DNA of 64,000 nucleotides from CAVQWT01 sp963810815 (GCA_963810815.1 CAWEPB010000004.1:186001-250000), one strand, 5' to 3'; positions 34,156 through 45,675 are shown, counted from the first letter of the stretch. The notes: generated by a model not told the origin, from the letters alone. A program made the numbers and translations.

Positions 34156-34866
34156 TCAGCCGAAGGCCCGGAAGAGGTTGGAGGCCAGCACGATGACGAC
34201 GATGACCACCAGTGCCGCGATGATCGCGTTCTGCGTCGCCCGCGTTTCGCCATGGTAGACGAGAAGTTCATCGGCGAGGTCGGCGATCTGCGCATTGGTG
34301 GCCGGGGACTCCGCCATCTCGTGGGGCAAGAGCGGCGCCGCGGGCCCGAGGGCGGACGCCGGCAGTTCGGCCACCGCCACCGGCAGCACCGCGACGAAGT
34401 TGGTCACCGGCAGGATGCGGAAGGCCGTGGTGTCCCACTGCTTGACGCGTCGCCCGCGCCGCGTGACGTGCGTCAGTCCGCGGGTGCCGCGCCCGACGGT
34501 GCGCACGCCGGCATCGACGAAGAACCGGGTCGGCAGCCGTCCGGCGACCGCGAGCCTGAACAGCGTCTCGAATTTTTCCGGCGCCATCGAGATGTTGATC
34601 TGGAACTTGGCCGGTTCGCCGTTGCCGGCGGTGCCGTTGCCGCCGTTGACGTAGACCAGCGTGCCCGACGCGCGGCCCTCGGCGCGACCCTGGAAGCCCG
34701 CGTGCTCGCGGATGCGCAGCACGCCGACGAGGCGCTCGAGCGCATCGCCGTTGGCGAGCTCGACACCGTCGCCCTGCGTGACGACGACCCGCATGACCAG
34801 GACGCTGGCCTTTCCCTGTTCGACAACCAGGCGGGCTTTGACAGGGGTGAAGCAGACGAGCGGCAT
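34156..34866 (-). CDS. hypothetical protein with C-terminal membrane anchor
   Basis: A 236-residue protein, mostly soluble (beta-rich, with GTLVYVNGG and FQINISMAPEKFETLFRLA), ending in one hydrophobic segment NAIIAALVVIVVIVLASNLF and a short FRAFG tail. This is the layout of a tail-anchored protein. It has no signal peptide. It lies directly upstream of rlmE in the same direction and is divergent from yhbY. The family is not recognised. Confidence 0.72.
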   Translation of the reverse strand: MPLVCFTPVKARLVVEQGKASVLVMRVVVTQGDGVELANGDALERLVGVLRIREHAGFQGRAEGRASGTLVYVNGGNGTAGNGEPAKFQINISMAPEKFETLFRLAVAGRLPTRFFVDAGVRTVGRGTRGLTHVTRRGRRVKQWDTTAFRILPVTNFVAVLPVAVAELPASALGPAAPLLPHEMAESPATNAQIADLADELLVYHGETRATQNAIIAALVVIVVIVLASNLFRAFG

Positions 34867-35061
34867 GCGCCGTGAGGTGGTTGTCGTCGCTGGCGGCGAC
34901 CGCGGTCAGGGGAAAAGGATTGCCCGCGTCGCGCTGCGCGAGCGGATCGCCGCCATGGTCGCCGGAATCGCCCGACAGGGGAAGCCCGCCGGTCGGCAGA
35001 CGAGCGAACCGCGCGACGGTGGCAACGCAACGGCCGCATCGGTGTGGTGTACATTCCGCCC

Positions 35062-36027
35062 ATGGAAAATTCGCTCACGCCCGCCCGCCGCCGCGAGCTG
35101 CGGGCCACCGCCCACCACCTTCACCCGGTCGTCGCCATCGGCCAGCACGGCCTCACTCCCGCCGTCCTGCACGAGATCGACGTCGCGCTGGCGGCGCACG
35201 AACTCGTCAAGGTCCGGGCCTTCATCGACGATCGCTCCGAACGGGACGAGTTGCTCGCCCGCGTCTGCCGGGAGCTCGACGCCTTGCCGGTCCAGCACCT
35301 GGGCAAGATGCTGATCCTCTGGCGCGCGCAGCCCGAAGTGGAGGCGCCGGCGCGGAAGGCCGCGGGTCCCGGAAAGGGCACGAAGGCGGCGCGACCGCGC
35401 GGCGGCGCGAAACCGGCGGCACGGGACCCCGGCGCGCACCGCGCCCCGCGACCCGCCGGTGGCAAGCCTGCGGCACGGAAGTCCACGGGCGGCAAACCCG
35501 CGGGGCGAAAGTCCACGGGGGGGCAGCCCGCCGCGTCGGTGTTCTCCGGCCGCAAGCCGGCGGGGCGAAAGTCGGTCGGCGGGCAGTCCGCAGCATCGAT
35601 GTTCACGGACCGCAAGCCGGCAACCGGCAAGCCCGCGGCGCGAAAGTCCGCCGCCGGCAAGCCGGCGATCCGCGGGCCGGCCGGAGGCGTCCCCGCTGCC
35701 CGCGCGCCGGCGGCCGGCAAGCCGGCGACCCGCAAGACGTCCGGCGGCCGGTCCGCGCCGTCCGGTCCGGCGCCGCGCTCCGCCGCCGCGTCGAAAGCCA
35801 GGGCGCCGGCCGCGGCCGGCGTCCGGCGCCCGGGGGCGAAACGCGGGGGCTTCCCGGGGGAGCGACCGGAGGCGCGACCGGAGGCGCGGCCGCAGCCGCG
35901 GCGCCGTCGACCCGCCGCCGGCGCACCCGCCAGGCCTGACCGCCGCCGACACGATCGACGCACCGGATTCACGCGGCCATGGCCGACCTGCGCCGCCCGC
36001 TCGACGCGACCGCCGCCGGCGCGATGA
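35062..36027 (+). CDS. yhbY: YhbY/CRS1-domain RNA-binding protein with long basic tail
   Basis: The first 97 residues are a complete YhbY (CRM) domain: LTPARRRELRATAHHLHPVV, IGQHGLTPAVLHEID, ALAAHELVKVR and the end LGKMLILWRA. Relatives are about 100 residues, bind pre-50S particles, and here as elsewhere lie close to rlmE. This copy runs on for about 220 residues of Lys/Arg/Ala/Pro/Gly. From about residue 133 these include decapeptide units such as GGKPAARKST and GGKPAGRKST, histone H1-like. The frame overruns the next gene start by 49 bases. A one-base slip late in the tail would end it at 35939 instead, so the C-terminus is uncertain. Confidence 0.88.
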   Translation: MENSLTPARRRELRATAHHLHPVVAIGQHGLTPAVLHEIDVALAAHELVKVRAFIDDRSERDELLARVCRELDALPVQHLGKMLILWRAQPEVEAPARKAAGPGKGTKAARPRGGAKPAARDPGAHRAPRPAGGKPAARKSTGGKPAGRKSTGGQPAASVFSGRKPAGRKSVGGQSAASMFTDRKPATGKPAARKSAAGKPAIRGPAGGVPAARAPAAGKPATRKTSGGRSAPSGPAPRSAAASKARAPAAAGVRRPGAKRGGFPGERPEARPEARPQPRRRRPAAGAPARPDRRRHDRRTGFTRPWPTCAARSTRPPPAR

Positions 36028-36875
36028 TCGTGATGTGCGCGCTCTGGGGCTTCCAGCAGGTTGCGATCAAGCTCGCCGCACCGGCGGTGCCGCTGCTGCT
36101 GCAGGGCGCGATCCGGTCGGCCATCGCGACGCTGCTGGTGCTGGGATGGGCGCGCTGGCGCGGCATCGCGCTGTGGCAGCGCGACGGCGCGCTGGTGCCG
36201 GGCCTCGTCGCAGGCCTCCTGTTCGCCGTCGAGTTCGCGCTGATTTACGCGGGGCTCGCGCACACGACCGCGGCGCGCATGGTGGTGTTCCTCTATCTCG
36301 CCCCCTGCCTCACCGCCCTCGGCCTGTCGTGGTTCGTGCCGGGGGAACGGCTGTCGATGCTGCAGTGGACCGGCGTCGCGACGGCGTTCGCGGGCATCGC
36401 GGTGGCATTCGGCGACGGATTCGCGGCACCCGGCCGCGCGACGATGCGCGGCGACGCGATGGGCGTGATGGCGGCCGTCGGCTGGGCGGCGACGACGGTG
36501 CTGATCCGCGCGTCACCGCTGGCCGCGGTCAGCGCGACGCGCACGCTGTTCTACCAGCTCGCCGTGTCGGCGGCGCTGCTGTCGCTGTTCTCGCTGGCCA
36601 TCGGCGACGGCTGGGTGACCCTGTGGACGCCGCTCGCGGTCGCGAGCCTCGCGTACCAGGCGGTGATCGTCGCCTTCGCGAGCTATCTCATCTGGTTCTG
36701 GCTGCTGACCAAGTACCTGGCCGGGCGGCTCGCGGTGTTCTCGTTCCTCACGCCGCTGTTCGGCGTCGCGTTCGGCCACGCGATCCTCGGCGACCCGCTG
36801 AGCCCCGCGTTCGTCGCGGCGGCGGCGCTGGTCGGCGCCGGCATCGCGCTGGTCAACCTGCGCCGCGCCGGCTAG
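35979..36875 (+). CDS. EamA/DMT-family transporter
   Basis: A 298-residue inner-membrane protein with ten predicted helices in two EamA repeats. The first starts near CALWGFQQVAIKLAAPAVPL and includes TTAARMVVFLYLAP. The second contains AVGWAATTVLIRAS and FSFLTPLFGVAFGHAILGD. Substrates of this family vary (metabolite or amino-acid efflux) and cannot be told here. Its stop codon shares the palindrome CTAG with the stop of the convergent greA, so the two coding regions overlap by four bases. Confidence 0.92.
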   Translation: MADLRRPLDATAAGAMIVMCALWGFQQVAIKLAAPAVPLLLQGAIRSAIATLLVLGWARWRGIALWQRDGALVPGLVAGLLFAVEFALIYAGLAHTTAARMVVFLYLAPCLTALGLSWFVPGERLSMLQWTGVATAFAGIAVAFGDGFAAPGRATMRGDAMGVMAAVGWAATTVLIRASPLAAVSATRTLFYQLAVSAALLSLFSLAIGDGWVTLWTPLAVASLAYQAVIVAFASYLIWFWLLTKYLAGRLAVFSFLTPLFGVAFGHAILGDPLSPAFVAAAALVGAGIALVNLRRAG

Positions 36876-37348
36876 GCGTAGCGGACGTCGAGGATGTCGT
36901 AATGCCGGATGCCGGCGGGCGCCTGCACGTCGACGGTGTCGCCGGGTTCCTTGCCGATCAGCGCACGCGCGATCGGCGAGGACACCGAGATCTTGCCGTG
37001 CTTCAGGTCGGCCTCGTCGTCGCCGACGATCTGGTAGGTCACGTGATCGCCGCTCTCGTGGTCCTCGAGCTCGACCGTCGCGCCGAACACGACGCGGCCG
37101 TCGGCGTCGATCGTCGACGGGTCGATGACCTGAGCGTTGGCGAGCTTGGTCTCGACCTCGCTGATGCGGCCTTCGATGAAGCCCTGCCGCTCCTTGGCCG
37201 CGTCGTAGTCGGCGTTCTCGGACAGGTCGCCGTGCGAGCGGGCCTCGGCGATCGCCTGGATCACCGCCGGCCGCTCGACCGTCTTCAGCCGGTGCAGCTC
37301 GATCTTCAGGCGCTCGGCGCCGGCTACGGTCATGGGAATTCTTGCCAT
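36872..37348 (-). CDS. greA: transcription elongation factor GreA
   Basis: A 158-residue factor that rescues backtracked RNA polymerase by stimulating transcript cleavage. The N-terminal coiled coil contains the acidic tip HGDLSENADYDAAKE. The C-terminal FKBP-like domain includes VSPIARALIGK-like SSPIARALIGKEPGD. The start at 37348 (MARIPMTVAGAERL) matches relatives. It lies 79 bases after carB, and greA downstream of carAB is usual in this group. Confidence 0.96.
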   Translation of the reverse strand: MARIPMTVAGAERLKIELHRLKTVERPAVIQAIAEARSHGDLSENADYDAAKERQGFIEGRISEVETKLANAQVIDPSTIDADGRVVFGATVELEDHESGDHVTYQIVGDDEADLKHGKISVSSPIARALIGKEPGDTVDVQAPAGIRHYDILDVRYA

Positions 37349-37427
37349 CGTGGTCTGGAATGAATCGGCCGGAAGCGGCACGCCGCCTCCGGCCTTCGGT
37401 TGATCGGAAACGCGCGCCGGGCCGCCG

Positions 37428-40634
<3,207 letters not shown>

Positions 40635-40637
40635 GGC

Positions 40638-41807
40638 CTACTTCTTTTCCATCAGCTTCACGAACCGGTCGAAGAGGTACGCCACGTCGTGCGGCCCCGG
40701 GCTCGCCTCCGGGTGACCCTGGAACCCGAACGCCGGCCGGTCGCTGCGGGCGATCCCCTGCAGGCTGCCGTCGAACAGCGAGACGTGGGTGACGCGGACG
40801 TTGGCGGGGAGCGAGTCCGGGTCGACGGCGAAGCCGTGGTTCTGGCTGGTGATGTGGACCTGGCCGGTGTCCCGGTCGAGCACCGGATGGTTCGCGCCGT
40901 GGTGGCCGAACTTCATCTTCACCGTCTTCGCGCCCGACGCGAGGCCGAGCAGCTGGTGGCCGAGGCAGATGCCGAAGGTCGGCACGCCGGCGTCGACCAG
41001 CGTCCTGATCGCGGCGATCGCGTAGTCGCAGGGCTCCGGGTCGCCGGGCCCGTTGGACAGGAAGACCCCGTCGGGCGCGAGCGCCTGCACGACGGCGGCG
41101 GGCGTGGTCGCGGGCACGACCGTCAGGCGGCAGCCGCGCGCGGCGAGCATGCGCAGGATGTTGTGCTTGACGCCGAAATCGTAGGCGACGACGTGAAAGC
41201 GCGACGGCGGCGGCTCGCGGTAGCCTTCGCCCAGCGCCCACTCGCCGCCGGTCCACGCGTACGGCTCGCGGCAGCTGACGACCCGGGCGAGGTCCTGCCC
41301 GGCCATGCTGGGCGCGGCGCCGGCGCGACGGACCGCGTCGGCGATCGCGGCGTCGTCCAGCGTCCCGCCGGCGACGATGCAGCCGTTCTGGGCGCCGCGC
41401 TCGCGCAGCACGCGCGTCAGCTTCCGGGTGTCGAGGTCGGCGATCCCGACGATGCCGTTGCCCGCGAGCCAGGTCGAGAGGTCGCCCGTCGCGCGGAAGC
41501 TGGAGACGACGCGCGACAGGTCGCGGATGACGAGCCCCGCCGCGCTCGGCCGCACCGATTCGGCGTCCTCGGGATTCACGCCGACGTTGCCGATGTGCGG
41601 ATAGGTGAGCGTGACGATCTGCCCGGCGTAGGACGGATCGGTCAGGATTTCCTGGTAGCCGGTCATCGCCGTGTTGAACACGACCTCGCCGGTCGCGTGG
41701 CCGGCGGCGCCGATCGAGCGGCCGCGGAACACCGAGCCGTCGGCCAGCGCGAGTGCCGCCGGGACGACCGGAGCGAACAGCGGGGCGCGGGTGACGGACG
41801 CGGTCAT
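40638..41807 (-). CDS. carA: carbamoyl-phosphate synthase small subunit CarA
   Basis: A 389-residue glutaminase subunit. The N-terminal CPSase domain includes GEVVFNTAMTGYQEILTDPS. The C-terminal class-I amidotransferase has nucleophile Cys in FGICLGHQLL and the catalytic His/Glu in GHPEASPGP. The ATG at 41807 is used, because a longer frame upstream would run through the leader hairpins. A promoter and about 100 bases of structured leader precede it, and carB follows directly. Confidence 0.97.
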   Translation of the reverse strand: MTASVTRAPLFAPVVPAALALADGSVFRGRSIGAAGHATGEVVFNTAMTGYQEILTDPSYAGQIVTLTYPHIGNVGVNPEDAESVRPSAAGLVIRDLSRVVSSFRATGDLSTWLAGNGIVGIADLDTRKLTRVLRERGAQNGCIVAGGTLDDAAIADAVRRAGAAPSMAGQDLARVVSCREPYAWTGGEWALGEGYREPPPSRFHVVAYDFGVKHNILRMLAARGCRLTVVPATTPAAVVQALAPDGVFLSNGPGDPEPCDYAIAAIRTLVDAGVPTFGICLGHQLLGLASGAKTVKMKFGHHGANHPVLDRDTGQVHITSQNHGFAVDPDSLPANVRVTHVSLFDGSLQGIARSDRPAFGFQGHPEASPGPHDVAYLFDRFVKLMEKK

Positions 41808-41866
41808 GGCAGCAGGTTTCGTGGCGGAGGAAAGGCGCCCCACGCGGGGCGGTCCGGACGTGCAAA

Positions 41867-41897
41867 GCGGGAACGTCTGCGCGCAGCACGTTCCCGC
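41867..41897 (-). promoter_or_regulatory. hairpin in carA leader RNA
   Basis: A perfect 10-bp inverted repeat (GCGGGAACGT, 11-base loop, complement) starts about ten bases after the predicted transcription start. On the transcript it is followed by TTTGCACG and by a second, shorter CGCCCC/GGGGCG stem before the start codon. It could act in attenuation or mRNA stability. No leader peptide was recognised. Confidence 0.5.
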
Positions 41898-41911
41898 CAT
41901 CGAGTCGGCGA

Positions 41912-41941
41912 ATTATACCCCGCGCCGGCCGGGTCCGCCAA
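41912..41941 (-). promoter_or_regulatory. carAB promoter
   Basis: On the minus strand TTGGCG (41941-41936), an 18-base spacer and a perfect TATAAT (41917-41912) lie in the gap between dapB and carA. This gives carAB its own promoter with a leader of roughly 98 bases. Confidence 0.7.
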
Positions 41942-41950
41942 CCGCTCCGA

Positions 41951-42763
41951 TCAGGCCAGGCCGAGCACGTCGCGCATGTCGAACAGCCCCACCCGCCCCT
42001 CGGTGCGGCACGCCGCCGCGTAGCGTGCGGCGCGCAGCGCGCCGGCGGCGAAGTTGCCCCGCGACGCGGCCCTGTGGGTGAGTTCGACGCGCTCGCCGGG
42101 GCCGGCGAAGATGACCGTGTGCTCCCCGACGACGTCGCCGCCACGCAGCGTCGCGAAGCCGATCGCGTCGGTCGGCCGCTCGCCGGTGACGCCCTGCCGC
42201 GCGTAGACGGCGCAGTCGGCCAGGCGCCGGCCGGCGCCGGCGGCCGCCGCCTCGCCCAGCCGCAGCGCGGTGCCCGACGGGGCGTCGACCTTGTGCCGGT
42301 GGTGCATCTCGACGATCTCGATGTCGTAGTCGCCGGCGAGCCGGCGCGCCGCGTCCTCGACCAGCGCGATCAGGACGTTCACGCCGACGCTCATGTTGGG
42401 CGCGAACACCACCGGGATCGTCCGCGCATGCGCGGCCAGCGCTTCCTTCTGCGCCGGGTCGAGCCCGGTCGTGCCGACGACGGCGGCGACGCCGGCGCGC
42501 GTGCAGGCGGCCAGGTGCGCGAGCGTGCCTTCGGGCCGCGTGAAGTCGATCAGCACGTCGGCGGCGGCGAGCGCCGCGGCGACGTCGGTGCCGACGGTGA
42601 CGCCGGTCGCGCGACCGAATCGCTCGCCCGCGTCGCGGCCGACGAAGGGACTGCCGGGAACCTCGAGCGCCGCACCGAGGCGAAGGTCGGTCGCGGCCAG
42701 CGTCGCCTCGATCAGCGCCTGGCCCATGCGCCCGCCGGCGCCGGCGATCGCGACCCGGGTCAT
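41951..42763 (-). CDS. dapB: 4-hydroxy-tetrahydrodipicolinate reductase DapB
   Basis: A 270-residue NAD(P)H-dependent reductase of the lysine/diaminopimelate pathway. Seen are the dinucleotide loop VAIAGAGGRMGQALIEA, the DFTRPEGT segment, VGTTGL, the catalytic EMHHRHKVDAPSGTAL with its His/Lys pair, and FATLRGGDVVGEHTV. The start overlaps the bamE stop by four bases (ATGA), so dapB is co-transcribed with bamE. Confidence 0.97.
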   Translation of the reverse strand: MTRVAIAGAGGRMGQALIEATLAATDLRLGAALEVPGSPFVGRDAGERFGRATGVTVGTDVAAALAAADVLIDFTRPEGTLAHLAACTRAGVAAVVGTTGLDPAQKEALAAHARTIPVVFAPNMSVGVNVLIALVEDAARRLAGDYDIEIVEMHHRHKVDAPSGTALRLGEAAAAGAGRRLADCAVYARQGVTGERPTDAIGFATLRGGDVVGEHTVIFAGPGERVELTHRAASRGNFAAGALRAARYAAACRTEGRVGLFDMRDVLGLA

Positions 42764-43266
42764 CGCTGGTCGCGGAACAGGTCGAAGAACCAGGTCAGCA
42801 CGCCCTTGTCGTCGGCCGACGGCAGCCTGCCCAGCGACCGCTCCGCGGCGAGACGGTTCAGCTCCATCGCCGACGGCGGCATCTCGTCGCCTTCCCAGCG
42901 CGCGAGCTTGTCGTCGACGAAGAACACCGCGAACCGGCGTTCCTCGCGGATCGTGCCCTGGCGCATGAACATGTAGACGTAGTCCCAGCGGTTGTCGCGG
43001 AACGCGCTGGTGATCAGCGGCGTGCCGAGGCTGGCGCGGACCTGGGTCTTGGTCTGGCCCACCTTCAGCCGGTCGACCATGTCCTGCGACAGGTGGTTGC
43101 CCTGGTTGATGTCGAGCTTGAAGACGCCGAACTGCTCGATCGCCGGGATGTAGGTGTTGATCGTCGAGCAGCCGCCGGCAGCGAGCGCGAAGGCGAGCGG
43201 CACGACCAACCGGACGCGGGCGGCGACGGAAAGCGGAAACCGGCGGAGGCGAGGAATTCTTGGCAC
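42760..43266 (-). CDS. bamE: outer-membrane assembly lipoprotein BamE (OmlA)
   Basis: A 168-residue lipoprotein of the BAM complex, which inserts beta-barrel proteins in the outer membrane. A lipobox LAAGGC is followed by STINTYIP. The SmpA/OmlA domain has LKVGQTKTQVRASLGTPLI and DNRWDYVYMF. The C-terminal extension after the domain (DEMPPSAMELNRLAAE onwards) is typical of betaproteobacterial BamE. It is divergent from fur, with 77 bases between the starts. Confidence 0.95.
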   Translation of the reverse strand: MPRIPRLRRFPLSVAARVRLVVPLAFALAAGGCSTINTYIPAIEQFGVFKLDINQGNHLSQDMVDRLKVGQTKTQVRASLGTPLITSAFRDNRWDYVYMFMRQGTIREERRFAVFFVDDKLARWEGDEMPPSAMELNRLAAERSLGRLPSADDKGVLTWFFDLFRDQR

Positions 43267-43295
43267 GAGTCTGGCCGTTTGCGGAATGACCCACT

Positions 43296-43301
43296 ATTAT
43301 A
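43296..43301 (-). promoter_or_regulatory. -10 element upstream of bamE-dapB
   Basis: A perfect TATAAT on the minus strand, 29 bases before the bamE ATG, in the short bamE-fur gap. On the plus strand the same bases read CTATTATAG and may also serve fur. No clear -35 hexamer is seen for either direction. Confidence 0.45.
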
Positions 43302-43343
43302 GACGCGCCCGACCGGACCCGCCCCCTCCGACCTGCCCTCCCG

Positions 43344-43772
43344 ATGACCAAGCCCCACGACCTCAAGAGCGCCGGCCTCAAGGCGACGCTGCCGCGGCTC
43401 CGGATCATCAGCCTGTTCGAGACCTCCCGCGTCCGGCACCTGACCGCCGAGGACGTCTACAAGCAGCTGCTCGCCGACGGCGTGGACATCGGCCTCGCCA
43501 CCGTCTACCGCGTGCTGACGCAGTTCGAGCAGGCGGGCCTGCTCGTCCGCCACCATTTCGAGTCGGGCAAGGCCGTGTTCGAGCTCGACGAAGGCCGGCA
43601 CCACGACCACCTCGTCTGCATGCAGTGCGGGCGCGTCGAGGAATTCTACGACGCCGAGATCGAGAAGCGGCAGGCGAAGATCGCCCGCGACCGCGGCTTC
43701 GAGATCACCGAACACGCGCTGTACCTGTACGCGGAGTGCACGAAGCCGCGCTGCCCCCACCTCAAGAAGTGA
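43344..43772 (+). CDS. fur: ferric uptake regulator Fur
   Basis: A 142-residue metalloregulator that, with Fe(II), represses iron-acquisition genes. The winged-helix region includes GLKATLPRLRIISLFE and TVYRVLTQFEQAGL. The metal-binding hinge and dimer domain have the His cluster GRHHDHLVCMQCG and a late CTKPRC. The length and order are standard, as is divergence from bamE. Confidence 0.97.
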   Translation: MTKPHDLKSAGLKATLPRLRIISLFETSRVRHLTAEDVYKQLLADGVDIGLATVYRVLTQFEQAGLLVRHHFESGKAVFELDEGRHHDHLVCMQCGRVEEFYDAEIEKRQAKIARDRGFEITEHALYLYAECTKPRCPHLKK

Positions 43773-43818
43773 CGACGGAGCGGCGCCCCGAGGTCCGCGG
43801 GTCGGCGCCGGGCCATGC

Positions 43819-43884
43819 GGTGGCCACCGGCGGTGACCACCTCAGCGACCACTCCGGTGACCGCGCGGGTGGCGACCGCGACGG
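43819..43884. repeat. imperfect 11-13 bp GGTGACC tandem units
   Basis: Between the convergent stops of fur and murJ lie about five degenerate units around the core GGTGACC/GCGACC, several containing small inverted repeats such as GGTGGCCACC. No function is evident. It may form transcript-end hairpins for both genes. Confidence 0.35.
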
Positions 43885-45438
43885 TCAGGGCGCGCGCGGA
43901 ACGGCAGCGCCGCCGCGGGTGAAGTCGGCGAGCCGGAAGCCCAGCAGCCACAGCGCCGCGAAATACGCCGCGGCGCCCGCGGCGCAGACCCAGGACAGGC
44001 GCAGGACGCGGGTCCAGAGCGTCGCCTCCAGCCAGAGCGACGCCGGACCGGCAATGGCCAGCAGCAGCGCGCCGAGCACGAACAGCGCGACCGCGGTCCT
44101 GGCGACGAACAGCAGCCAGCCGGGCCGGGGCGTGTAGATGCCCTGCTTTCGCAGGAACCAGAACAGCAGGCCGGCGTTCAGGCACGCGCCGATCGACGTG
44201 GACAGCGTCAGGCCCGCGTGCCCGAGCGGAAACATCAGGATCACGGCGAATGTCTGCGCGACCAGCACGGTGACGAACGCGATCTTCACCGGCGTCTTCA
44301 TGTTCTGCCGCGCATAGAAGCCGGGCGCGAGGATCTTGACCACGATGAAGCCCAGCAGGCCGATGCTGTAGCCCAGCAGCGCCTGGCGCGTCATCAGCAC
44401 GTCGTTCACGGTGAAGCGGCCGTAGTGGTAGAGCGTCGACACCAGCGGCACCGCGAGCACCCACAGCGCGACCGCCGCCGGCAGCGCGAGCAGGAAGGCG
44501 AGCCGCAGCCCCCAGTCGAGCAGGGACGAGTACGCCGCGGGGTCGCCATCGCTGTGGTGCTTCGCCAGCGTCGGCAGCAGCACGGTTCCCAGCGCCACGC
44601 CGAGCAGCGCGCTCGGGAATTCCATCAGCCGGTCGGCGAAGGTGATCCAGGAAATGCGCCCGTCGCCCAGCGCCGCGGCGAGCTGCGTGTTGATCAGCGC
44701 GGAGATCTGCGCCGCCGACACCCCCAGCACCGCCGGCCCCATCGCGGCGAGCACCCGCCGCACGCCTTCGTCGCGCCAGTCGAATCGCAGCGTGGGGAGC
44801 ATCCCGATCTTCGCCAGCGGCCTGATCTGCAGCGCCAGCTGGGCGACGCCGCCGATCAGCACGCCCCAGGCCAGCGCCTTGACCGGCGGGTCGCAGTGCG
44901 GCGCCAGGAACACCGCCGCGCCGATGATCGCCACGTTGAGCAGCACCGGCGTGAACGCCGGGATCGCGAACTGGCGGAAGACGTTCAGCACGCCGCCCGC
45001 CAGCGAGATCAGCGACACGAACAGGATGTACGGAAACACGATGCGGATGAGCTCGGTGGTGAGCTCGACCTTGCCCGGGGTGCGCACGAAGCCGGACGCC
45101 AGCACGTACACCAGCCACGGCGCCGCCAGCACGCCGATCACCGTCAGCCCGAGCAGCGCGAACGCCATCAGCGACCCGACGCGGCCGACCAGCGCCCGGG
45201 TCTCGTCCTCGCCCCGCGTGCGCCGGTACTCCGCGAAGATCGGGACGAACGCCTGCGAGAACGCGCCCTCGGCGAACAGGCGACGCAGGATGTTCGGCAG
45301 CCGGAAGGCCGCCTCGAACGCGTCCATCGCCGGTCCCGCGCCGAAGGCGCTGGCCTTGATGCTCTCCCGTACGAGGCCGGTGATCCGCGACAGCAGCGTC
45401 ATGCCGCTGACGGTGGACAGCGCGCGCAGCAGGCTCAT
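43885..45438 (-). CDS. murJ: lipid II flippase MurJ
   Basis: A 517-residue polytopic protein with about 14 transmembrane helices that moves lipid II across the inner membrane. The characteristic start is SLLRALSTVSGMTLLSRITG followed by LVRESIKA and FRLPNILRRLFAEGAFSQAFVP. The essential Arg residues of relatives fall in these segments. The start follows a C-rich leader with no Shine-Dalgarno site. Confidence 0.97.
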   Translation of the reverse strand: MSLLRALSTVSGMTLLSRITGLVRESIKASAFGAGPAMDAFEAAFRLPNILRRLFAEGAFSQAFVPIFAEYRRTRGEDETRALVGRVGSLMAFALLGLTVIGVLAAPWLVYVLASGFVRTPGKVELTTELIRIVFPYILFVSLISLAGGVLNVFRQFAIPAFTPVLLNVAIIGAAVFLAPHCDPPVKALAWGVLIGGVAQLALQIRPLAKIGMLPTLRFDWRDEGVRRVLAAMGPAVLGVSAAQISALINTQLAAALGDGRISWITFADRLMEFPSALLGVALGTVLLPTLAKHHSDGDPAAYSSLLDWGLRLAFLLALPAAVALWVLAVPLVSTLYHYGRFTVNDVLMTRQALLGYSIGLLGFIVVKILAPGFYARQNMKTPVKIAFVTVLVAQTFAVILMFPLGHAGLTLSTSIGACLNAGLLFWFLRKQGIYTPRPGWLLFVARTAVALFVLGALLLAIAGPASLWLEATLWTRVLRLSWVCAAGAAAYFAALWLLGFRLADFTRGGAAVPRAP

Positions 45439-45469
45439 CGGGACGGACGCGGGGGGCGACAGGAGAACG

Positions 45470-45540
45470 GCGAAGGGGGCAAGGGGGCGTCCGGGCGGCG
45501 GGAGGGAGGTTGGGGATGGGGGCGGGGATGGGGATGAGGG
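45470..45540. other. G-rich (plus) / C-rich (coding strand) leader of murJ
   Basis: The plus strand carries about ten G-runs of 3-5 within 70 bases, so its complement, the murJ sense strand, is C-rich. The sense strand contains CCCATCCCCAACC-like units similar to the moeA leader. The template strand has G-quadruplex potential. Confidence 0.5.
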
Positions 45541-45646
45541 CGACGCCGGGGATATCGCAGGGCCGGCCGGTGTGCCCGGTCCCGGACTTGCGGGTCGCAG
45601 GGCGGGCCACGGCCGGCAGCCCGCCCGCCAAAGGGGGCGCCGCGCC

Positions 45647-45675
45647 TTGCGCGACCGACGTCAGGCTGCTATTAT
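45647..45675 (+). promoter_or_regulatory. rpsT promoter
   Basis: TTGCGC (45647-45652), a 17-base spacer and TATTAT (45670-45675) preceded by TGC, so also an extended -10. The start of transcription would be near 45682, giving a leader of about 40 bases with AAGGA before the ATG. Confidence 0.7.
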
